Positions 50,101 through 58,605 of a stretch of DNA of 64,000 nt are shown here, one piece after another. The position numbers and the translations under genes are program-made. The notes under the pieces were generated by a model. It was not told the DNA's origin. It did not search any database and worked only from the letters and a program-made list of their open reading frames with translations. The stretch spans positions 124,001 to 188,000 of the forward strand of contig NZ_QXGR01000004.1 in the NCBI RefSeq assembly GCF_003604195.1, in the 5' to 3' direction. Within the stretch, counting starts at the first letter, position 1; each line of letters opens with the position of its first letter. This DNA is from Simplicispira lacusdiani (GTDB taxonomy: Bacteria; Pseudomonadota; Gammaproteobacteria; Burkholderiales; Burkholderiaceae_C).

Positions 50101-53100
50101 GGCGACCGTGTCGGAGATCCCGGCAGAAGAGCCCATGCCGGTACCGGACGTGGCGACAGAAGAGCCTCCGGTGCTGGAGGTGCCCGTGCAGCCCCAGGAA
50201 GCCCCTGCCGAGGCGCTTGAAGAGGCGCAGGAGCCCGTGGCATCCCAGGAGCCCATGGTCGACGAAACGACCAAGGTGATTGGCGATTTGCGCATCAGCA
50301 TTCCGCTCTACAACGTTTACCTGAACGAGGCCGATGAATGGTCGCGCCGCCTGGTGACATCGCTCCAGGAGTGGTCCATGGAGCTGCAGGAGCGTCTGCC
50401 GGACACGGCCGTGGCCTTGGCGCATTCCCTGGCGGGCAGCTCGGCCACGGTCGGCTTCGATGCACTGTCGGAAACGGCGCGTCTGTTGGAGCACGCGCTT
50501 GAGCATGTGCAACTGCAGTCGCAGGGCTCGTCGGACGATGCACGCGCCTTCCTGGACGCGGCCGAGGACATCCGCCGCCTCTTGCACCAGTTTGCCGCCG
50601 GTTTCCTCAAGGAGTCGAACCCGCAGGTGCTGGAGGCGCTGCGCCGGATTCTCGAAACCGAGGTGATCAGCACGCAATCGCCGCCCGCGGAGGATGCGGA
50701 GCAGGCGCTGCAGGCGTTGCGCGCCGAAGAGGAGGAAGCCTTCGCCGCACGCCTGGCCGAGCAATCACCGCCTGCGCCCGTCCCCGCACCGGTCGAGGCT
50801 GCGGTGGAAATGCCGCTGGTTCCCGAGCGTGGGCATGTGGCTCCGGCCCTGTCGGTTCCCGTGCGCGATCTGGAGCCTGCGGTTGAGGAGCCCGTGAAGG
50901 ATGTCGTGGTGGATATCGATGACGATATCGACGCCATTGACGTCATCGATCCAGACCTCTTCCCTATCTTCGAGGAAGAGGCCGCCGAACTTCTGCCGCA
51001 GCTGGGTGGTTCCCTGCGCCAATGGGCCGCTCGGCCCGACAACCTGTCCGCGCGCACCGAGGTGCTGCGCGCTCTGCACACGCTCAAGGGCAGCGCGCGG
51101 CTGGCCGGGGCCATGCGCCTGGGCGAGCTTTCGCACCGCCTTGAATCGGCCATCGAGCAGATCGATGTGGAAACGGTCCAGGCTGGTGATGTAGAGCCCC
51201 TGCTCGGCAGCTTCGACGGCTTGCAGGCCAATTTCGCGGCGCTGCGCGCCATCAGTGCGCAGGAGCCGGCGGAACCCGTGGCCGTCACGCCTGCCAAGTC
51301 CCAGCCCGAGCCTGCGGCGGCCGATGCGGTTCCGGCAGAGGCGGCCAAGCGCCCGGTACTGGCGCGCCCCCAGGGGCCGCTGGAACTGGCGCCCGTGCGC
51401 GCGACGGCAGGCCACTCCGTGCGCGTGCGCGCCCAACTGCTCGACCGCCTGGTCAACCAGGCGGGCGAGGTGATGATCACCCGTTCGCGCATGGAAGCGC
51501 GGCTTGGGCAGCTCAAGGGTTCGATGGCCGACCTCACAGGCAACCTGGAGCGCTTGCGCCAGCAACTGCGTGATATCGAAGTCCAGTCGGAATCCCAGAT
51601 GCAGTCGCGCCTGGCCTTGTCCAAGGACTCGGCGGCGGGCTTCGACCCCCTGGAGTTCGACCGTTTCACGCGCGTGCAGGAGTTGACCCGCATGATGGCC
51701 GAGTCGGTCAACGACGTGGCCACCATCCAGCGCAACCTCCAGCGAACCGTCGAAGGGACCGAGGACGATCTCATCGCCCAGGGCCGCCAGGCGCGCGAAC
51801 TCCAGCGCGACCTGCTGCGCACCCGCATGGTGGAGTTCGAGGGCATCGCCGAGCGGCTCTATGCCGTGGTGCGCCAGTCGTCGAAGGAGACCGGAAAGCA
51901 GATCAAGCTGGACATTACCGGCGGCTCGATTGAGATGGACCGCGGCGTGCTGGACCGCATGACGCCCGCGTTCGAGCATTTGCTGCGCAATTGCGTGGCC
52001 CATGGCATCGAAACCCCCGAGCAGCGCATGGCGCAGGGCAAGCCCGCTACCGGAACGATCACTGTGAATCTGCGCCATGAAGGCAACGACGTATCGGTGG
52101 AGTTCCGTGATGACGGCGCTGGGCTGAACCTGTCCGCCATCCGTGGCAAGGCTGTCTCGCAGGGACTGATTCCCCCTGAAGCCGATCTCAGCGACTCCGA
52201 GGCGGCCAATCTGATCTTCATGCCGGGTTTCTCCACGGCCGCCGAGGTCACGGGCCTCGCCGGGCGCGGCATTGGCATGGATGTGGTGCGCTCCGAAGTC
52301 AATTCGCTGGGGGGACGCATCGAGACCACCACGGAGACGGGCAAGGGCGCGGCGTTCCGCATGGTGCTGCCGCTGACCACGGCCGTGACGCAAGTTGTGA
52401 TGTTGCGCGCGGGCGATCTGGCCATCGGCGTACCCGCCAACCTGGTTGAGATCGTGCGCCGCGTGCCCACGGTGGAGCTGGAGGCGGCCTATCGCACGGG
52501 CACCTTCGAGGTCGCGGGAGAGAACCTGCCCTTCTTCTGGTCAGGAGCCCTGCTGCAGGCGTCGCAGCGCAGCAGCGAGCCCGCGGCGGGCAAGACCCGG
52601 CCCGTGGTGGTGCTGCGCAGCGCGTCCCAGCGCATCGCCATGCATGTGGACGAAGTGCTGGGCAACCGCGAAGTAGTGGTGAAGAACCTTGGACCGCAGC
52701 TCTCCCGTCTGCCGGGCTTGGCCGGTATGTCGGTGCTCGCATCCGGTGCCGTGGTGCTCATCTACAACCCGGTGGCCCTGGCCACGGTGTATGGCGAGCA
52801 GGTGCGCGCAGCGGGCAACAGCATGCCGGTGGCCCTGGGCACGGTGGCGGTCAACGTGGTGCCCGAGGCGGGCGGCGCGGTGCCGGTGGCGGCTGTGGCT
52901 CCGGCCTCCGGACAGGTGCCGCTGGTGCTGGTGGTGGACGATTCCATCACCGTGCGCCGTGTCACGCAGCGCCTGCTGCAGCGCGAAGGCTACCGTGTGG
53001 TGCTCGCGGCCGACGGCCTGCAGGCCCTGGAGCGCCTGCAGGAAGAGCGCCCCACCGTGGTGCTGTCCGACATCGAAATGCCACGCATGGATGGCTTCGA

Positions 53101-53305
53101 CCTGGCCCGCAACATCCGCGCGGATGCGGCACTGCGCGATCTGCCGATCATCATGATCACGTCACGCATTGCCCAGAAGCACCGCGAGCACGCGATGGAA
53201 CTGGGTGTGAACCATTACCTGGGCAAGCCGTACTCGGACGACGAGTTGCTGAGCCTGATCCAGCATTACGCCAAGCTGGCGGCGGGAGGCGAGGTGGCCG
53301 CCTGA
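47198..53305 (+). CDS. chpA: hybrid chemosensory histidine kinase ChpA/PilL
   Basis: 2035 residues. The N-terminal 650 residues are helical, FimL-like and lack a phosphorylatable histidine. Three Hpt-type helices carry histidines: His748 (FHTLKGSSRMVG), His1076 (AHSLAGSSATVG) and His1294 (LHTLKGSARLAG). Long Pro/Glu/Val linkers separate them. The CheA core follows: dimerisation helices near 1400-1560, the N-box HLLRNCVAHGIETPEQRMA near 1595, G-box AGRGIGMDVV near 1687, a CheW domain, and a C-terminal receiver with Asp1958 (LSDIEMPRMDGF). It phosphorylates PilG and PilH. P. aeruginosa ChpA has more Hpt domains and about 2470 residues, so this is a shorter version. Confidence 0.94.
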   Translation: MSSTDAVNAPNAEGGPGEQDLGPLAWVLEELRKSLDGAVKALRRFVHDADLARESDLATLDVATLRIARQQLHQASGALEMVGMASPALVLRAMETAVQKFVQRPELCTDDAAGALERASFAMSEYLESVLAGKAVSPVALFPQYRDVQALTGTERVHPADLWPVERRFREPEIDVSAEPLAYGPAARARLDQAVLRIVKDADFDAARELRDICAGFVAGQTDRQSRAFWKICAGFFEAFGRGLFTPDVYAKRVASRILMQYATLARGDAGIADRLVQDLLFFCSQAQPAEGEEVPYLRAVRKAFGLDRASPVDYEARRFGRFDPAVLAQARKRISAAAETWSALAGGDRNKLKPAADQFSLVCDSLRKLHRSSESLAQALTKALDTTTRSGEPPSPALAMEVATSVLYLQAALEETDTPEEQMVARAKRLAERLDSVSAGGEPDPLEPWMEDLYRRVSDNQTMGSVVDELRATLGEAERSMDQFFRNPADVSPLATVPGRLAQMRGVLSVLGLDQASLAVLRMRDTVERLLVDAVESEPERKQIFEKLGNSLGALGFLIDMLSYQRAMARKLFVYDEELGELRILMGRTRARASDHSEDTDALASKIDERAPMPLPDVVPRASLYAPVAPAAPGVAPEPAVPTEVLPVPVLPETADTSVPEAMESEVEPVVADSPPLAETVPAVLEASPAPVPLPVPAVVHEVEDELLDIFLEEAREVVGNGLAAIQALHAEPGDLSEQTTLRRAFHTLKGSSRMVGLNDFGEAAWSMEQMLNAWLAEQKPMQPPLLDLSETALRAFGRWADDIAAGQAGGWQVAPFSASADAMRLQGTVVPLALPGEPTEAPMVQVQEPMEPVAEPAEELPARAQDTELQDFSDTQSLGVEALPAAGEASEVPVAEDIDFSEFSAALESPQEPAHEVVSPVAEVDLLLDMEAEPPVQIEAPVDELLGFPALGEMPVEPESEPPMVQATVSEIPAEEPMPVPDVATEEPPVLEVPVQPQEAPAEALEEAQEPVASQEPMVDETTKVIGDLRISIPLYNVYLNEADEWSRRLVTSLQEWSMELQERLPDTAVALAHSLAGSSATVGFDALSETARLLEHALEHVQLQSQGSSDDARAFLDAAEDIRRLLHQFAAGFLKESNPQVLEALRRILETEVISTQSPPAEDAEQALQALRAEEEEAFAARLAEQSPPAPVPAPVEAAVEMPLVPERGHVAPALSVPVRDLEPAVEEPVKDVVVDIDDDIDAIDVIDPDLFPIFEEEAAELLPQLGGSLRQWAARPDNLSARTEVLRALHTLKGSARLAGAMRLGELSHRLESAIEQIDVETVQAGDVEPLLGSFDGLQANFAALRAISAQEPAEPVAVTPAKSQPEPAAADAVPAEAAKRPVLARPQGPLELAPVRATAGHSVRVRAQLLDRLVNQAGEVMITRSRMEARLGQLKGSMADLTGNLERLRQQLRDIEVQSESQMQSRLALSKDSAAGFDPLEFDRFTRVQELTRMMAESVNDVATIQRNLQRTVEGTEDDLIAQGRQARELQRDLLRTRMVEFEGIAERLYAVVRQSSKETGKQIKLDITGGSIEMDRGVLDRMTPAFEHLLRNCVAHGIETPEQRMAQGKPATGTITVNLRHEGNDVSVEFRDDGAGLNLSAIRGKAVSQGLIPPEADLSDSEAANLIFMPGFSTAAEVTGLAGRGIGMDVVRSEVNSLGGRIETTTETGKGAAFRMVLPLTTAVTQVVMLRAGDLAIGVPANLVEIVRRVPTVELEAAYRTGTFEVAGENLPFFWSGALLQASQRSSEPAAGKTRPVVVLRSASQRIAMHVDEVLGNREVVVKNLGPQLSRLPGLAGMSVLASGAVVLIYNPVALATVYGEQVRAAGNSMPVALGTVAVNVVPEAGGAVPVAAVAPASGQVPLVLVVDDSITVRRVTQRLLQREGYRVVLAADGLQALERLQEERPTVVLSDIEMPRMDGFDLARNIRADAALRDLPIIMITSRIAQKHREHAMELGVNHYLGKPYSDDELLSLIQHYAKLAAGGEVAA

Positions 53306-53360
53306 CGCGAAGGGTTGTCCGGGCCTGGGCATTCTGGAGCGCTCTGTTGAATAATGAAGC

Positions 53361-54521
53361 ATGGACCTCCAGACCCCTGCCGGTGACCCCAGGCTGCTTT
53401 CCTGCCTCGCGCAGATGGTGCGCGAAGGTGCCTCCGATCTTTTCCTGACGGCGGGGGCACCGCCCACGCTCAAGCGGCAGGGCGCCTTCACGGCCATCGC
53501 GGGCGCGGCCCTGAGTGCCGAGGAAGTCCGCACCCTGGCCTACTCCATCATGCGTCCGGCGCAGGTCGAGGAGTTTGAGGCCCGGATGGAGTGCGACCTG
53601 GCCTTCCAGACGGGCGCCGTCGACCGATTCCGCGTGAACATCCACCTGCAACGCGGCCAGGTAGGCATGGTGGTGCGCTATGTCTCGCCCAGGATACCCT
53701 CCCTGGAGGAGCTGGGCCTGCCGCCCGTGCTCAGGCAACTGGCCTTTCTCAAGGGGGGGCTGGTGCTGACCGTGGGGGCGGCCGGTTCGGGCAAGACCAC
53801 GACGCTCGCCGCCCTGCTCAACCACCGCAACGAAAACACCACGGGGCATATCCTGACCGTGGAGGACCCCATCGAGTACCTGCACGCGCACAAGAAGTCG
53901 CTGGTCACGCAGCGGGAGGTCGGGCTCGATACCCTGTCATATGACGAAGCCCTCCGCCATGCCATGCGCGAGGCGCCGAACGTGATCATGATCGGCGAGA
54001 TCCGTGACCGCGTGAGCATGCAGCATGCGCTGCACTACGCGGAGGCGGGCCATCTGTGCGTGTCCACCCTGCATGCCAACAATGCCTACCAGGCGGTGCA
54101 GCGCATTCTCAATTTCTTCCCGGAGGATGCGCACCGGCAACTGTTGATGGATTTGTCCCTCAACCTCAAGGCCGTGGTGGCGCAGCGGCTTATCCAGGGC
54201 AACCGGGGGCATCTCGTGCCGGCCGTCGAAGTCATGCTGCAGACCGAATATGTGTCTGATCTGATCCAGAAAGGGCAGATTGACGGACTCAAGACGGCGA
54301 TGGAGCGCAGCGGCGAGGTGGGCATGTGCACCTTCGATCAGGCACTGTTCGCGCTCTACCAGCGGGGCGAGATTTCCAAGGCCGAGACCGTGGCCAACGC
54401 CGACAACAAGACCGACATCACCTTGCGCATGCGGCTGGCATCGGGGGCCTCCCTGGGCGCTGAGAACATGCGCATGGCCCCCGACGAGCCGGAGGGGGCG
54501 CCGTCGAACGGACTACATTGA
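53361..54521 (+). CDS. pilU: PilT/PilU-family twitching ATPase, PilU-like
   Basis: 386 residues. Walker A GAAGSGKTTT is near residue 140, the Asp box is TVEDPIEYLHAHKKSLVTQ, Walker B is NVIMIGEIRDR and the His box is HLCVSTLHANNAYQAV. The HKKSLVTQREVG stretch and the NNAYQAVQRILNFFPE ending agree better with PilU than with PilT. PilU helps PilT depolymerise the pilus and cannot usually retract pili by itself. A pilU-type gene after chpA, 55 bp away, suggests co-transcription with the chemosensory genes. Its last nine bases overlap the convergent photolyase gene. It could be a third paralogue if a canonical pilTU pair exists elsewhere. Confidence 0.85.
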   Translation: MDLQTPAGDPRLLSCLAQMVREGASDLFLTAGAPPTLKRQGAFTAIAGAALSAEEVRTLAYSIMRPAQVEEFEARMECDLAFQTGAVDRFRVNIHLQRGQVGMVVRYVSPRIPSLEELGLPPVLRQLAFLKGGLVLTVGAAGSGKTTTLAALLNHRNENTTGHILTVEDPIEYLHAHKKSLVTQREVGLDTLSYDEALRHAMREAPNVIMIGEIRDRVSMQHALHYAEAGHLCVSTLHANNAYQAVQRILNFFPEDAHRQLLMDLSLNLKAVVAQRLIQGNRGHLVPAVEVMLQTEYVSDLIQKGQIDGLKTAMERSGEVGMCTFDQALFALYQRGEISKAETVANADNKTDITLRMRLASGASLGAENMRMAPDEPEGAPSNGLH

Positions 54522-55997
54522 AGCCGGAGGCTCGCTCGTCTTGACCACGGCGTAGCGTTCGAGCGTGCGCTGGCGGGCTTGCTCGTGGTCCACGATGGGG
54601 AGCGGGTAGTTCTGGCCCAGCACCACGCCCGCCGCCTGCCGTTCCAATGGTGTCGCCAGCCAGGGCGCGTGCAGGGCCATGCCTGAGAGACCGGCCAGCT
54701 CCGGCAGGTAGCGCTGGATGAAGCGGCCTTGCGGGTCGAATTTGCGGCTCTGGCTCACGGGGTTGAAGATGCGGAAATACGGTTGCGCATCGCATCCGCT
54801 GGAACTGGCCCATTGCCAGCCGCCGTTGTTCGCCGCCAGGTCGTAGTCCAGCAGCTTTTGCGCGAAGTAGCGTTCACCACGGCGCCAATCGATCCCCAGA
54901 TCCTTGACGAGAAAGCTTGCCACCACCATGCGCAGGCGGTTGTGCATATAGCCGGTCTGGTTGAGCTGCGCCATGGCGGCATCGACCAGCGGGTAGCCGG
55001 TGCGGCCAGCGCACCATGCGCCAAACCAGGCGTCGGCCTGCGGGCCGGATGTCCACGCGATGGCGTCATAGGCGCTCTTGAAGCTGTGTTGCACGACCCG
55101 TGGGTGGTGGTGGAGGATCTGAAAATAGAAATCGCGCCAGATCAGTTCGCTCAGCCAGGTGGCGGCGCCTGGGCTGCCCTGCGAGACCAGCGCATGGGCG
55201 GTGCGGGCGAGCTGGCGCACGGAGATGGTGCCAAAGCGCAGGTGCGGGCTGAGGTAGCTCGGACCCTTCACGGCCGGGAAGTCGCGCGCGCTGTCGTAGC
55301 GGTCGATGCGGGAGAGGAAGTCCGCGAGCAACTTCTGCGCGCCGCTGCTGCCGGTGGGCAGGCGCTGCTGCATCGGGGAGGGGCTGGCGAAGCCGATATC
55401 CTGCAGCGATAGGACGGGGCGGCGCGCCCAGTCCGGGCGGGGCGCGAGTGCCTGCGCATGGCGCCGCACGGAATAGGCGCCAAGGTAGAAGGCATCGACC
55501 TTGCGCAGCCAAGCGTTCTTGTAGGGCGTGAACACGCTGTACGGGGTGCCCGATTGGGTGAGCAGTTCGTCGCGTTCGAAGACCGTATGGTCCTTGTAGG
55601 TGTGGAAGGCTCGGCGAGAGACCGCCAGCGCGGTGCGCACGCGGGCATCGCGCTCCAGCGCCTCGGGCTCGTCGTCGTGGTTGGTGAACACGGCGCCCAC
55701 GTCCAGGCTGTGCGCGAGTGCGGGCAATTCGTCGTGGGCGTGGCCGTGGCGCACGATCAGGCCGGCATCCGGGTGTCCCGCCAGGGTGCGCAGCGCGCCG
55801 TCGAGTTCGACCAGTGCCGCCTGGATGAACGCCACGCGCGCATCGTCGCGGGGCAGGGGGGCAAGGATGTCCTGGTCGAAAACGAAGGCACAGTGCACCT
55901 GCTGGCATTGCCGCAGGGCGTGGTGCAGGGCGGCATGGTCAGTGGCGCGCAGGTCGCGGCGGAACCAGACCAGTCCGGAGCGGTAAGTGGCAGGCAT
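54513..55997 (-). CDS. phrB: deoxyribodipyrimidine photo-lyase (cryptochrome/photolyase family)
   Basis: 494 residues from the ATG at 55997 (a GTG at 56003 is also in frame). The N-terminal photolyase alpha/beta domain begins GLVWFRRDLRATDH, and the C-terminal FAD-binding helical domain includes SELIWRDFYFQILHHHP, DAAMAQLNQTGYMHNRLR, and NNGGWQWASSSGCDAQPYFR, the class I CPD-photolyase signature. It repairs UV-induced cyclobutane dimers using blue light. It is divergent from yqgE, with 20 bp between the starts, and its 3' end overlaps the pilU-like gene by nine bases. Confidence 0.94.
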   Translation of the reverse strand: MPATYRSGLVWFRRDLRATDHAALHHALRQCQQVHCAFVFDQDILAPLPRDDARVAFIQAALVELDGALRTLAGHPDAGLIVRHGHAHDELPALAHSLDVGAVFTNHDDEPEALERDARVRTALAVSRRAFHTYKDHTVFERDELLTQSGTPYSVFTPYKNAWLRKVDAFYLGAYSVRRHAQALAPRPDWARRPVLSLQDIGFASPSPMQQRLPTGSSGAQKLLADFLSRIDRYDSARDFPAVKGPSYLSPHLRFGTISVRQLARTAHALVSQGSPGAATWLSELIWRDFYFQILHHHPRVVQHSFKSAYDAIAWTSGPQADAWFGAWCAGRTGYPLVDAAMAQLNQTGYMHNRLRMVVASFLVKDLGIDWRRGERYFAQKLLDYDLAANNGGWQWASSSGCDAQPYFRIFNPVSQSRKFDPQGRFIQRYLPELAGLSGMALHAPWLATPLERQAAGVVLGQNYPLPIVDHEQARQRTLERYAVVKTSEPPASM

Positions 55998-56017
55998 GTT
56001 CACCGTAAAATTGGGCT

Positions 56018-56617
56018 ATGTCCGCCGATTTTGCGCCCATGAACCTGACGCACCACTTCCTCATCGCCATGCCCGGGATGGAGGATGCGTCTTTTGCGCG
56101 CAGCGTGGTCTACCTGTGCGAGCACAGCGCGCGCGGGGCGCTTGGCCTCATCATCAACAAGCCCACCGACATCAGCCTCAAGGGCCTGTTCGACAAGGTC
56201 GATCTGTCGCTGGGGCGCGCCGATCTCACCGATGCCCCTGTGTTCCTGGGGGGGCCGGTGCAGACCGAGCGGGGCTTCGTGTTGCACGAGGCACTGCACG
56301 CCCGCGAGACCGATGACGAAGAGACCGCCTACGCCTCCACCATGGTCATCCCCGGCGGGCTGGAGATGACCACCTCCAAGGACGTGCTCGAAGCCCTGGC
56401 CACGGGTGCCGGGCCGCGCCGGGTGCTGGTCACCCTGGGTTATTCCGCCTGGGGTGAGGGGCAGCTCGAATCCGAATTGGCCGAGAACAGCTGGCTCACC
56501 GTGGGCGCCGATCTGGCCGTGATCTTCGACACGCCCGTCGAGCAGCGCTACGACACGGCGCTGGGCCTGCTGGGCCTGGAGGCCTGGCGCCTGTCGCCGG
56601 GTGCGGGCCGCGCATGA
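56018..56617 (+). CDS. yqgE: YqgE/AlgH family protein (UPF0301)
   Basis: 199 residues from the ATG at 56018; an ATG at 56039 (MNLTHHFLIAMPGM) is the start used by E. coli-type homologues. A TAAAAT at 56006-56011 is so close to 56018 that transcription from it would give an almost leaderless message or favour 56039. The family pattern is clear: FLIAMPGM, RSVVYLCEHS, GLIINKPT, VFLGGPVQTERGFVLH and LGYSAWGEGQLESEL. Function is undefined despite the AlgH name. Its stop overlaps the ruvX start by four bases. Confidence 0.92.
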   Translation: MSADFAPMNLTHHFLIAMPGMEDASFARSVVYLCEHSARGALGLIINKPTDISLKGLFDKVDLSLGRADLTDAPVFLGGPVQTERGFVLHEALHARETDDEETAYASTMVIPGGLEMTTSKDVLEALATGAGPRRVLVTLGYSAWGEGQLESELAENSWLTVGADLAVIFDTPVEQRYDTALGLLGLEAWRLSPGAGRA

Positions 56618-57042
56618 GCGCCTCGGCACTGCCCCCGATGGCCCCGGCGGTCCCCGCGCATTTCCAGACCTTTCTTGCCTTCGACTTCGGCCTCAAGCGC
56701 ACAGGCGTGGCCGTGGGCAACCGCATGCTGCGCAGTGCCACGCCGCAGGCCACCATCAAGGCCGAGGGCGACGCCCGCTTCGCCCAGGTGGCCGAGCGCA
56801 TCAAGGAATGGCAGCCTGACGCGCTGGTGGTGGGCATCCCCTACCATCCGGACGGCGCCAGCCACGACAACACGCGCCGTGCCCAGCGCTTCGCGCGCCA
56901 GCTGCACGGCCGCCATGGGCTTCCGGTCTACGAGGTGGACGAACGCTACAGCACCACCGAGGCCCTGGCGGGCGGCGCGCGCGATGCTGACGCGGCCTCG
57001 GCCTGCATCATCCTGGAACAGTTTTTGAGGAATCTTCCATGA
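56614..57042 (+). CDS. ruvX: Holliday junction resolvase-like RuvX/YqgF
   Basis: 142 residues. RNase H-like fold with FDFGLKRTGVAVG at the start and YEVDERYSTTEA plus ARDADAASACIILEQFL at the end; the acidic active-site residues are in FDFG and VDERYST and DADAASA. In E. coli YqgF is essential and is implicated in 16S rRNA 5'-end processing as well as junction resolution. It sits in yqgE-ruvX-pyrR-pyrB with four-base overlaps on both sides, a classical proteobacterial order. Confidence 0.94.
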   Translation: MSASALPPMAPAVPAHFQTFLAFDFGLKRTGVAVGNRMLRSATPQATIKAEGDARFAQVAERIKEWQPDALVVGIPYHPDGASHDNTRRAQRFARQLHGRHGLPVYEVDERYSTTEALAGGARDADAASACIILEQFLRNLP

Positions 57043-57560
57043 GTACCCCCCCTCCCAATGCCCCGGGCAGCCTCGTGCTCGATGCCGAAGCCCTGTATGC
57101 CGAGCTGCTGCGCGGCGTGCGCTCCCTGCGCGGCGCCGACACGCGCCTGGCCGGCATCGCCTCGGGCGGCGCCTGGCTTGCCGAGCGGCTGCAGAAAGAC
57201 CTGCAGTTGGACGGCGCCCCCGGCGTGCTGTCGTCGGCCATGCACCGCGACGATTTCGCGCAGCGCGGCCTGGCCGCCAGCGCCCAGACATCGCTGCCGT
57301 TCGACGTGAACGGCGCCGACATCCTGGTGCTCGACGACGTGCTCTACACCGGCCGCACGCTGCGCGCCGTGCTCAACGAGCTGTACGACTACGGCCGCCC
57401 GGCGCGCGTGCGCCTGGCCGTGCTGGTCGACCGGGGCGGGCGCGAGCTGCCGGTGCAGGCCGACTACGCCGCGGCCCGCGTGGCGCTGCCCGCCAGCCAG
57501 TCGCTCGCGCTGGCGCGCACCGAGGGCGGCCATTTCCATTTCCAAGTCCAAGAGGCCTGA
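57039..57560 (+). CDS. pyrR: pyrimidine operon regulator / uracil phosphoribosyltransferase PyrR
   Basis: 173 residues. The PRPP-binding loop ILVLDDVLYTGRTLRA and the ASGGAWLAERLQ segment identify a type I phosphoribosyltransferase of the PyrR group. In Bacillus PyrR attenuates pyr mRNA by binding a leader hairpin; in proteobacteria it may act mainly as UPRTase or in other ways. I see no obvious attenuator before pyrB, whose start is three bases after the pyrR stop. It overlaps ruvX by four bases. Confidence 0.92.
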   Translation: MSTPPPNAPGSLVLDAEALYAELLRGVRSLRGADTRLAGIASGGAWLAERLQKDLQLDGAPGVLSSAMHRDDFAQRGLAASAQTSLPFDVNGADILVLDDVLYTGRTLRAVLNELYDYGRPARVRLAVLVDRGGRELPVQADYAAARVALPASQSLALARTEGGHFHFQVQEA

Positions 57561-57563
57561 GCC

Positions 57564-58526
57564 GTGCTGCACCAGCGCAACCCCCAACTCAATCGCAACG
57601 GCGAACTGATCCACCTGTTGTCCGTCGAGGGCCTGCCGCGCGACATCGTCACGCACATCCTCGACACCGCCGCCAACTTCGTCTCGGTGAACGACCGCGA
57701 GGTCAAGAAGGTGCCGCTGCTGCGCGGCAAGAGCGTGTTCAACCTGTTCTTCGAGAACAGCACGCGCACGCGCACCACCTTCGAGATCGCGGCCAAGCGC
57801 CTGTCGGCCGACGTGTTCAACCTCGACATCGCGCGCAGCTCGGCCAGCAAGGGCGAGTCGCTGCTCGATACCATCGCCAACCTCAGCGCCATGGCGGCCG
57901 ACCTGTTCGTGGTGCGGCACAGCGAGTCGGGCGCGCCCTACCTGATCGCCCAGCACGTGGCGCCCCATGTGCACGTGATCAATGCCGGCGACGGGCGCCA
58001 CGCCCACCCCACGCAGGGGCTGCTGGACATGTACACCATCCGGCACTACAAGAAAGACTTTGCCAACCTCACCGTGGCCATCGTCGGCGACGTGCTGCAC
58101 TCGCGCGTGGCACGCTCGGACATCCACGCGCTGACGACGCTGGGCTGCGCCGAGGTGCGGGTGGTGGGTCCGCGCACGCTGGTGCCGTCGGACATGGCGC
58201 AGATGGGCGTGCGCGTGTGCCACACGCTCGAAGAGGGCATCAAGGGCGCTGACGTCGTCATCACCCTGCGCCTGCAGAACGAGCGCATGAGCGGCGCGCT
58301 GCTGCCGTCGAGCCAGGAATACTTCAAGAGCTTCGGCCTCACGCCCGAGAAGCTGCAACTGGCCAAGCCCGACGCCATCGTCATGCACCCCGGCCCCATC
58401 AACCGTGGCGTGGAGATCGACTCCGCCGTGGTCGACGGCCCGCAGGCCGTGATCCTGCCGCAGGTCACCTTCGGCATCGCGGTGCGCATGGCGGTGATGT
58501 CCATCGTCGCCGGGAATGAAGCGTGA
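57564..58526 (+). CDS. pyrB: aspartate carbamoyltransferase catalytic subunit (PyrB)
   Basis: 320 residues from a GTG at 57564, three bases after pyrR; the product begins [20 protein letters not shown]. The carbamoyl-phosphate site [13 protein letters not shown], the [12 protein letters not shown] segment and the substrate loop [11 protein letters not shown] are all present. It condenses carbamoyl phosphate with aspartate in pyrimidine synthesis. No pyrI regulatory subunit is present; instead an inactive dihydroorotase follows, as in class A ATCases of Pseudomonas. Confidence 0.96.
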   Translation: MLHQRNPQLNRNGELIHLLSVEGLPRDIVTHILDTAANFVSVNDREVKKVPLLRGKSVFNLFFENSTRTRTTFEIAAKRLSADVFNLDIARSSASKGESLLDTIANLSAMAADLFVVRHSESGAPYLIAQHVAPHVHVINAGDGRHAHPTQGLLDMYTIRHYKKDFANLTVAIVGDVLHSRVARSDIHALTTLGCAEVRVVGPRTLVPSDMAQMGVRVCHTLEEGIKGADVVITLRLQNERMSGALLPSSQEYFKSFGLTPEKLQLAKPDAIVMHPGPINRGVEIDSAVVDGPQAVILPQVTFGIAVRMAVMSIVAGNEA

Positions 58527-58540
58527 CGCAGGCGGAATTC

Positions 58541-58605
58541 ACTATTAATTTTGTAGCTACTGGCGCTTTTTCTGTAGGCGCTTGCGGCCCATTTGGCTTG
58601 AAATC
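58541..58605 (+). repeat. dispersed intergenic repeat family 1, copy F
   Basis: Begins ACTATTAATTTTGTAGCTAC, then TGGCGCTTTTTCTGTAGGCGC and a tail ending GGCTTGAAATC. It fills the pyrB-dihydroorotase gap and ends at the base before the ATG of the next gene, so it is the entire leader. Confidence 0.8.
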
